A stretch of 64,000 nt of DNA from Undaria pinnatifida (Eukaryota; Sar; Phaeophyceae; Laminariales; Alariaceae). The stretch spans positions 11,871,241-11,935,240 of the forward strand of contig JABAKD010000028.1 in the NCBI GenBank assembly GCA_012845835.1, given 5' to 3'. A program made the position numbers and the translations under genes. Below, piece after piece: positions 58,400-64,000 of the stretch; the stretch's first letter is position 1, and the number at the start of each line of letters is the position of its first letter. The notes beneath the pieces were generated by a model. That model was not told the DNA's origin. It saw nothing but the letters and a program-made list of their open reading frames with translations, and did no database searches.

Positions 58400-59090
58400 A
58401 AAAACCATCCAATATGGGACCAGAAATCATCGTTATTTCTGGGTTCAGAAATAATCTAGGCCAGAAATCAGCGGATCTGGTGATTTCTGAGCCCAGAAAT
58501 AACAGCTCGTCCAACCTCTCAGAACTGAGATTAGTTGACTTTTGAATACTACCTCGTACCAAGTATCACATGTCACCACTGCCTATACTGTACCTGGAAT
58601 GATACCTGTCTGCTGTACACGTCACCCATCACCCACAACAAAGAATCACAAACACACCTACGACAGCATACCGCACTTGTTGTGTGCGAGACAGAGCTTC
58701 GTCCATACACAAACGCGACGCAGCAGCACCACCACCATCGAAACCACCACACCAGCAGCACACCAGCAGCACAGCAGCAGCACAGCAGCAGAGACAGCAG
58801 CAGAGGCGGTGGTGACCTAACGTCGCCGAAGACAGTGTACGTGCCATATTTATTTCAAAAACAAAGGCAAATGGCAAAACAAGACCTACCAATTCAAAAT
58901 AAAACCACTTTCCAAAAATCAGAAGCCATAATGGACGCCCCTTGTTTCTGATGCATTTTTTACCGGAGCCTCAAAACTACAAAAACAATCGCCAGAAATA
59001 ATCGCTCAAAAATTTTCCATAATAATAGTAGGTCTTTACCTACTATTATTATGGATTGCTATCATTATGGATTATTTTTGAGCGACTACA
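58400..59090. repeat. Hairpin-rich segment with CAG microsatellite
   Basis: 58413-58505 carries several inverted CCAGAAAT/ATTTCTGG pairs. 58738-58805 is a CAG/CAC repeat. 59016-59053 is a perfect hairpin (arms CCATAATAATAGTAGGT, 4-base loop), nested in a longer imperfect one bounded by CGCTCAAAAAT and ATTTTTGAGCG. Possibly a MITE whose ends are the CAGAAAT motifs; no gene seen. Confidence 0.55.
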
Positions 59091-59518
59091 AGAGCCCCGC
59101 ATGGGTAGGGCAGGGCAGCACTTCGAATTGTTCGATTCAATACTTGGTAGAGTAAAAAAAGTCACCACACACAATCATACCTCGTAGTCTGCGCGTACAG
59201 TATGTAAGGTAATGCCAAGAATTCGATATAGACTAACAACCATAACAATGTACTAATAATACTACTGATAGCTACCGTTTTTTAAGTGAATCCGATTCCG
59301 AGCTTCATTTATTTATCAGATTTCGACTGACCCTTTAGTCTGGCGACGAAACGTGTCGAGTGCGTTTCTTATGATATTTTTACTCTATCAAGCATCCGGG
59401 TCCAGTAAGGTGACTGGCCTTGTCCGCTGCGTGTGCTCTTCGTAGCCACTGAGAGGCGCGCACTGAGCCAGCTTCTGAAATATACAATGCATGATATAAT
59501 AGTATCATCTAGATCCGA
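59091..59518. other. Unassigned spacer
   Basis: No gene or repeat recognised with confidence. A minus-strand acceptor (TATATTTCAG, near 59476-59485) could open a small exon reading toward 59400. Confidence 0.3.
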
Positions 59519-59630
59519 GCCTCCCAGATCGACTGGCTGTGTGTTGCCTGATCGTGGAGAAACGTGCTGACGTTGTTCCAGGCGCGAAACACGGTGGTAT
59601 GGCTGCCTTCGTCATTCAACTCCTCGAATG
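59519..59630 (-). CDS. Possible exon with F-BAR-like helix, perhaps 5' part of the coiled-coil gene
   Basis: After an AG acceptor at 59631-59632 (minus strand) a frame reads FEELNDEGSHTTVFRAWNNV and then STFLHDQATHSQSIWEARI to a TAG. The pattern (T..aW......e..a..H....) recalls the second helix of F-BAR domains, whose proteins bind curved membranes, and the same-strand gene downstream starts with another helical segment. No convincing GT donor ends the frame (GTCGAT inside it is weak), so it could also be chance. Confidence 0.27.
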
Positions 59631-59779
59631 CTATTGCAATGCTGCTGCTTGTTGCTAGCTGTGTGGATCGCTTACTTCTTGTACATACAGTACGCGACCG
59701 CAGCGCTTACGATTTTCGCAGTCAAGAATTTCAGACTCTAGTTTTTATAGACGAAAAAAAAACATGTCATTTTTTCTGA

Positions 59780-60990
59780 TCGCTCATTGGCCAGGATTCA
59801 TACACAAAGTAGGCGTCACCCAGGCACGATAGGGTCACATGCCGGGATCGGAATCCATCCACACATCTACAACTCCGCCAACCCGGGGATGAACACGGAT
59901 ATCATCCGGGTTGATACCTCCCCGCACGGTGTGGAAATCCCAACCCCACCCGCCGATTTTCTGATTGGCCATGGTTCGTATGTTGAGCCAGCTCCACCTC
60001 GGGAAGATATAAGGTCCCATCCCCGTTCCAGAGGTCGTTCTACATCTCTACAACTTTCATCAACCGGGGAAGCAAACCGAGCTTTCTCCGGTCGACACCA
60101 CCCTGCACGGTGAGAAAACCCCAATCCCGTTGGCTAATCGATGATTGGTTCAGCTCGACAGCGCCATCTTAGGCGGATAGAGGCCCATCAACGGGGGGCA
60201 TTTCCGTCAAACACGGGGAAGATAGGGCCCCATCCCCGATTCATGAATCCCCCGAATCTCTACGGCTCCAAAAACGCGGGAACAGTAACGATGACCTCCC
60301 GTGTCAACACCACTCCGCACGACGTGGAACCCCAACCATATTCGCTTACCGCTGTGATTGGCTGGGGCTCGGACATAAGGGCAGCGCTACCATGGGAGGA
60401 AATAGAGTCCTGTGCCCGTTTCAGAAATCCTGACAAACCGGGGACGATAACCGATTTCTCCCGCGGGTCGACACAGCCCCGCGTAGTGGTGCGACAATCA
60501 TCTATTCACATTGGCTTATCGTTGATTGGCTGTGCAGCTCGTAGAGCCAGAGACATCCGGGGAGGAGATAGACCAGCAAACGGGTGCGGGGCGTTCCGAC
60601 GCACCCGATGAAAATAGGGCTCCCCCGCCGGTCCAAAAATCCTTCCATACCCCATCAACTCCAACAAACCGGGGACGAAAAGCGACTTCTCCCGGGTCGA
60701 CACCACACCGCACGGTGTGGAAGCCTTAGCTAGCTGAGGTTCGTATACAAAGCCAGCATCACAGAACAGGGTCCAACCCCGGTTCAGAAACCCTTCAAGG
60801 TATTTACAACTAGAAAAAAATGGGGCAACTCGCGCTACTGCTGAATTTTTATTCGTATACCTTAACCCCGCGGTGCGCGGACATTTCATTTGACCCCCTG
60901 CCTCGATACCACCCCGCACAGTGTAACCCAACCTTCGATTGATCGGCTCGGCCGGGGTTCGTGGATAGAGGAAACCACCACTCACTAAGA
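59780..60990 (-). repeat. CCAAT-bearing satellite array, second locus, opposite orientation
   Basis: Reverse-complement relatives of the 34320-35565 monomers. The CCGCACGGTGTGGAA-type block recurs near 59925, 60100, 60315, 60475, 60705 and 60915, and GATTGGC (complement of GCCAATC) occurs in most monomers. Period about 170-215 bp. More diverged at the right end. Confidence 0.75.
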
Positions 60991-61512
60991 AGTTCAGCAA
61001 GTTCAATGACCATCATTTGATACTGGTCTGTGATTAGAGAAGTTGTACATGGACCAATTGCATAATGCAGCAGTTAGTCCAGATGGAGTCGATCGGTGCA
61101 ACTTGCTTGGGTATGGTATTATTACAGCAGCAGTAACACACTTCACTTCTTTTCTTTTTCCTATCCAGTTTATTGTGATGCTCGCACTACTCTCGCCCTT
61201 CCAGTAGTATAACTCAGATCCGGGGCCATATAGCGGGCTCCCCTCCCCCGTCCCCACTACGGTACATGCCCTAATTTTCATCACGAGAAGAATTCAGCAT
61301 TTTCATCCCTCGTCGATTCGCGTCGAATTATACCTACCCACGCTGCTAGGCGATTTCAGCAGTTAGTTGATCCTTTGTTTCCTATTTGTTTCTGCAAATA
61401 TATAAAGCCAACAAAGCTCACAACGAACGATGGTTATTTAACTCAAGGACCAACGCTAGAATTATTGATAGTGTAACCCTACTAGACCACCGGAGCGACC
61501 GGCTTTATATCA
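60991..61512. other. No gene recognised
   Basis: A 93-codon minus frame (61003-61284) shows no known domain. Nothing else stands out. Confidence 0.35.
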
Positions 61513-61816
61513 CTCACTGCCCCGGTGGCGGATCAGGTTATCCTCGAGCCTGGTATATATCTAGGTCAGTTTCGTGAGCTCGAATCCCCCCGAGTGCGTA
61601 CTCGTATACATTTTCGTCTTGTGCACTAATTGACTTGCGGAAAGCGCGAGAGCGTGATTTAGCAACACTCGATGAAAAATCGACGATCAGTGGGTGCTGA
61701 ACCCTATGCGCCAAAAAAAATGAAGGCAATAACCGGGGGGAGGAAGGGACGGCACCTGTGACCACGTCTTGTATGTCCAGAAGCTGGAAAGTAAAAGTGT
61801 GCCAAAAAAAAAAAAC
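61513..61816 (+). mobile_element. tRNA-derived SINE-1, full copy
   Basis: Same family as 57215-57508: head CCCCGGTGGCGGATCAGG, B-box GCTCGAATCCCCCC, body GGAAAGCGCGAGAGCGTGAT, and an A-tail at about 61804-61815. Confidence 0.8.
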
Positions 61817-62500
61817 TGCAATAGAAGAGATGATTATAATCAGCAATCAGCAGCAAGGAGCATGTCAAGTACGAAGCAACGCAAACTTATTTGTCAGTTA
61901 CGTACTAACACGACCGCTTGCACTTGACCGGCAAACGACCACAGCAACGGAGTCAGGGACCACAGCAACAACAAAGCACGCCATCCACACACCGCCTATA
62001 ATTATCCAAAGAGTCTCCTCGGGGAAAAAAACACGAAACGATGCGATACCGGGACGAATGCATGCCACTGGTTTCTTCCGTAGATACTGTCTATTTACTA
62101 CGACCTTCGCGTGGCGCAGCCTAACAACAGGAGGAACGACTTTCCCCTTGTTTTTTGTGTCGAAAATGTATTAATTCCCTGTTTTTTGGTACACCCTCCC
62201 CCCATGCCATATAATAAGTCACAGACGAAAATTATGTGTGTGATAGAGCATTGCTGTGTGTGCTCTTACTGGTACGTACCTATATTACTTGCACGAGAGT
62301 ACAAACCATGTCGATTCGCCCGAACTTGTATACCGGCAATACCACCCTCGAGGCCCCGGGGACGCAGCCACTCGCAATGCTGCTGTGTGGCTTTTTCTGG
62401 CGCAGTGATCGTAATCACTACTACCTCCTTGTTTATCTCATGCGTGCGCTTGCCACGTCTATATCCATGTACGTACGTGTACCTACCGAAATTCAATAAA
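61817..62500. other. No gene recognised
   Basis: Frames up to 138 codons on the + strand (61758-62518 region) lack recognisable motifs. AATAAA at 62498 precedes the hairpin below and could be a polyadenylation signal of an unrecognised + strand transcript. Confidence 0.35.
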
Positions 62501-62531
62501 CAAATGCACTACCAGTAGTAGTGCATTTGTC
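62501..62531. repeat. Perfect 13-bp hairpin
   Basis: ACAAATGCACTAC, loop CAGTA, GTAGTGCATTTGT, directly after an AATAAAC. It may be a transposon scar or an RNA 3'-end structure. Confidence 0.7.
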
Positions 62532-62769
62532 GTCTTTATTGTTGCACCCTGCAATGCAGCAAGATTGTGTGGCCTGGCTTGTTTTAGTAGACTTGGATGG
62601 ATGGCAATATACCTGAATAATACTGACGGCTTCATCCGAAACTGGGATTTGCGTAGAAATACTTCATGCCTGGTACAAGAAGTTGCTGTCTGGTTGATTG
62701 ATGTTTCTGGACGCTATGATAACTTACGATCGGAGTATCTGGACGAGAGAGGCTTTCACGCAGGAAGCG

Positions 62770-63306
62770 GCAAACTTTGTTGTGTCATTTTCGGACCCGC
62801 GGATCCCCTTTGTTGTGTCATTTTCGGACGCGCGGGTCGGATCCGCGGGTCCGACCCGTAAGGCGCCGGCACGACAAGGACCCTTCGACAGGCAGCTATG
62901 TATAAATTTGAAGAAAAAAAAAGCGAATCTGCAGGCCAGATCCGCGGGTTCGACCAGCGGGTCAGCCGAAAACAACTCGCGGGTCATGATGGCTTGACCC
63001 CCGAGTGACCCGTATCTGGCGGGTCATGATCCGACCCGACCCGCGAGATTTGAAAGCCTCTTGACCCGACCCGAACCGACCCGCGAGATCTTGAAACCTC
63101 TTGACCCGACCCGACCCGACCCGCGTGATTTTGAAGACCTCCTGACCCGACCCGACCCGACCCGCGAGATTTTGAAACCTCTTGACCCGACTCGACCCGA
63201 CCCGTGAGATTTTAAAACGTCATGACCCGACCCAACCCGACCCGCGAGATTTTGAAACGCCCCTGACCGGACCCGCGGGTCGGGTCATGACCCGTGAAAA
63301 GCCCTG
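62770..63306. repeat. GGGTC/GACCC minisatellite with a hAT-like right terminus
   Basis: From about 63020 to 63260 a roughly 42-bp unit (GACCCGACCCGACCCGCGAG plus ATTTTGAAACCTCTT) repeats about six times. The right end, GGGTCATGACCCGTGAAAAGCCCTG (shown here as GACCCGTGAAAAGCCCTG), is the complement of the CAGGG end of the MITE at 42702-42923. The left end is not clear. The 62790-62870 part holds two copies of TTTGTTGTGTCATTTTCGGA. Confidence 0.65.
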
Positions 63307-64000
63307 ATTTTTACGGAGATTTCTTGCCTACCTCACAGATGATGACAAGACACCAAACAAAATGCGGGAAGCACGACGCTGTGTGTACGACCCTGCCGCC
63401 CAGCAGCAGCAGCAGCAGCAGCAGGCAGGGCCATGTGCGTGTGCCCGATCCTCTCCATACTGCGGCGAGTGCGAGTTTCTTTTGTCATAGCTAGCCTGCC
63501 ATGTATTGTCCTCTTGCTCCCTCGTTCTCAATATGTGTTCCTTTACTTATTTTCTACAGTATTTATAAGCCACATCCCACGCCATCGGTGTGGGTCTGTC
63601 ACCCCCCCAACAACACGTGCCGCTTCCTGGCGCTCCCTAAGTAGCTGGAGTTCGAAGCGTGGCCCTCTCCTAGGAATTATCCATTCGTATATCCTACAAA
63701 CGGTCTAAACTTAGACTAAATGTTGTGTTTTAAGAGTAAGTCTTTTCTCAATAACGATATAACAGATCGCGGTCATGGGCAATCGAGTACCCAGAAAGTG
63801 TAAAACGTACTGCTATTGAGTACACCCAAGAAAGTACTGGTTAAATGCCAAATCGTTATTTTTTCGGGGCAAGTTTTCTTGTATGTACAATAAGTTATTA
63901 TTACATCAAAGTGTTCAGATAATTATTGGTATGTCAATTGGTTATGCATGATAGGTAACATAATACAATGCCAAATATTTGATGTAATACAATATAAAAT
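63307..64000. other. No gene recognised; short CAG microsatellite
   Basis: (CAG)n at 63402-63424. The rest is AT-rich with no supported gene. Confidence 0.4.

Overview
This window looks like nuclear DNA of a repeat-rich, intron-rich eukaryote. Its genes are split into short GC-rich exons by long GT-AG introns, tRNA-derived SINEs with Pol III boxes are present, and most of the sequence is transposon or satellite. A tyrosine-recombinase retrotransposon, LINEs, MITEs and a TMEM181/Wntless-like gene together would fit a stramenopile such as a brown alga. That assignment is inference; no rRNA or organellar marker is present to prove it.

Two host genes can be supported. The first, on the + strand at 10303-18183, is the 3' part of a multi-exon gene for a seven-transmembrane protein of the TMEM181/Wntless-like family. 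Ten exons join in consistent phase into 424 residues ending at a stop codon; the 5' exons were not found. The second, on the - strand at 53225-44612, is a chain of sixteen phase-consistent exons, including a 15-nt microexon. It encodes about 561 residues of mostly coiled coil, and I do not recognise the family. A further possible - strand exon at 59519-59630 recalls an F-BAR helix and might be an upstream part of the second gene.

Layout. 1-2150: nothing recognised. 2151-6842: old Ngaro/PAT-type tyrosine-recombinase retrotransposon with split direct repeats. 6843-10302: C-tracts, dispersed repeat X and local duplications. 10303-18183: gene 1, with a Tc1/mariner-like MITE and a SINE in its introns. 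18184-23400: dispersed repeats Y and Z and a tRNA-like Pol III-type unit. 23407-25296: short young LTR element. 25322-33604: LINE fragments and repeats in inverted arrangement. 33911-38420: repeat X, a roughly 200-bp CCAAT-bearing satellite, a GACA microsatellite and a roughly 180-bp CCTCCAGAGG satellite. 38421-44600: mostly unassigned, with a small hAT-like MITE. 44612-53225: gene 2. 53520-58310: SINE cluster with G-tracts. 59780-60990: second CCAAT satellite array in the opposite orientation. 61000-64000: SINE, hairpin and GGGTC minisatellite.

The two genes show no functional link. The most distinctive signals are a tripled splice-junction minisatellite beside an exon of gene 2, a SINE family whose A box lies in a near-perfect palindrome, a strongly over-represented 9-mer (TACCTGGTA), the two oppositely oriented CCAAT satellites, and the palindrome-studded satellite at 37-38 kb.
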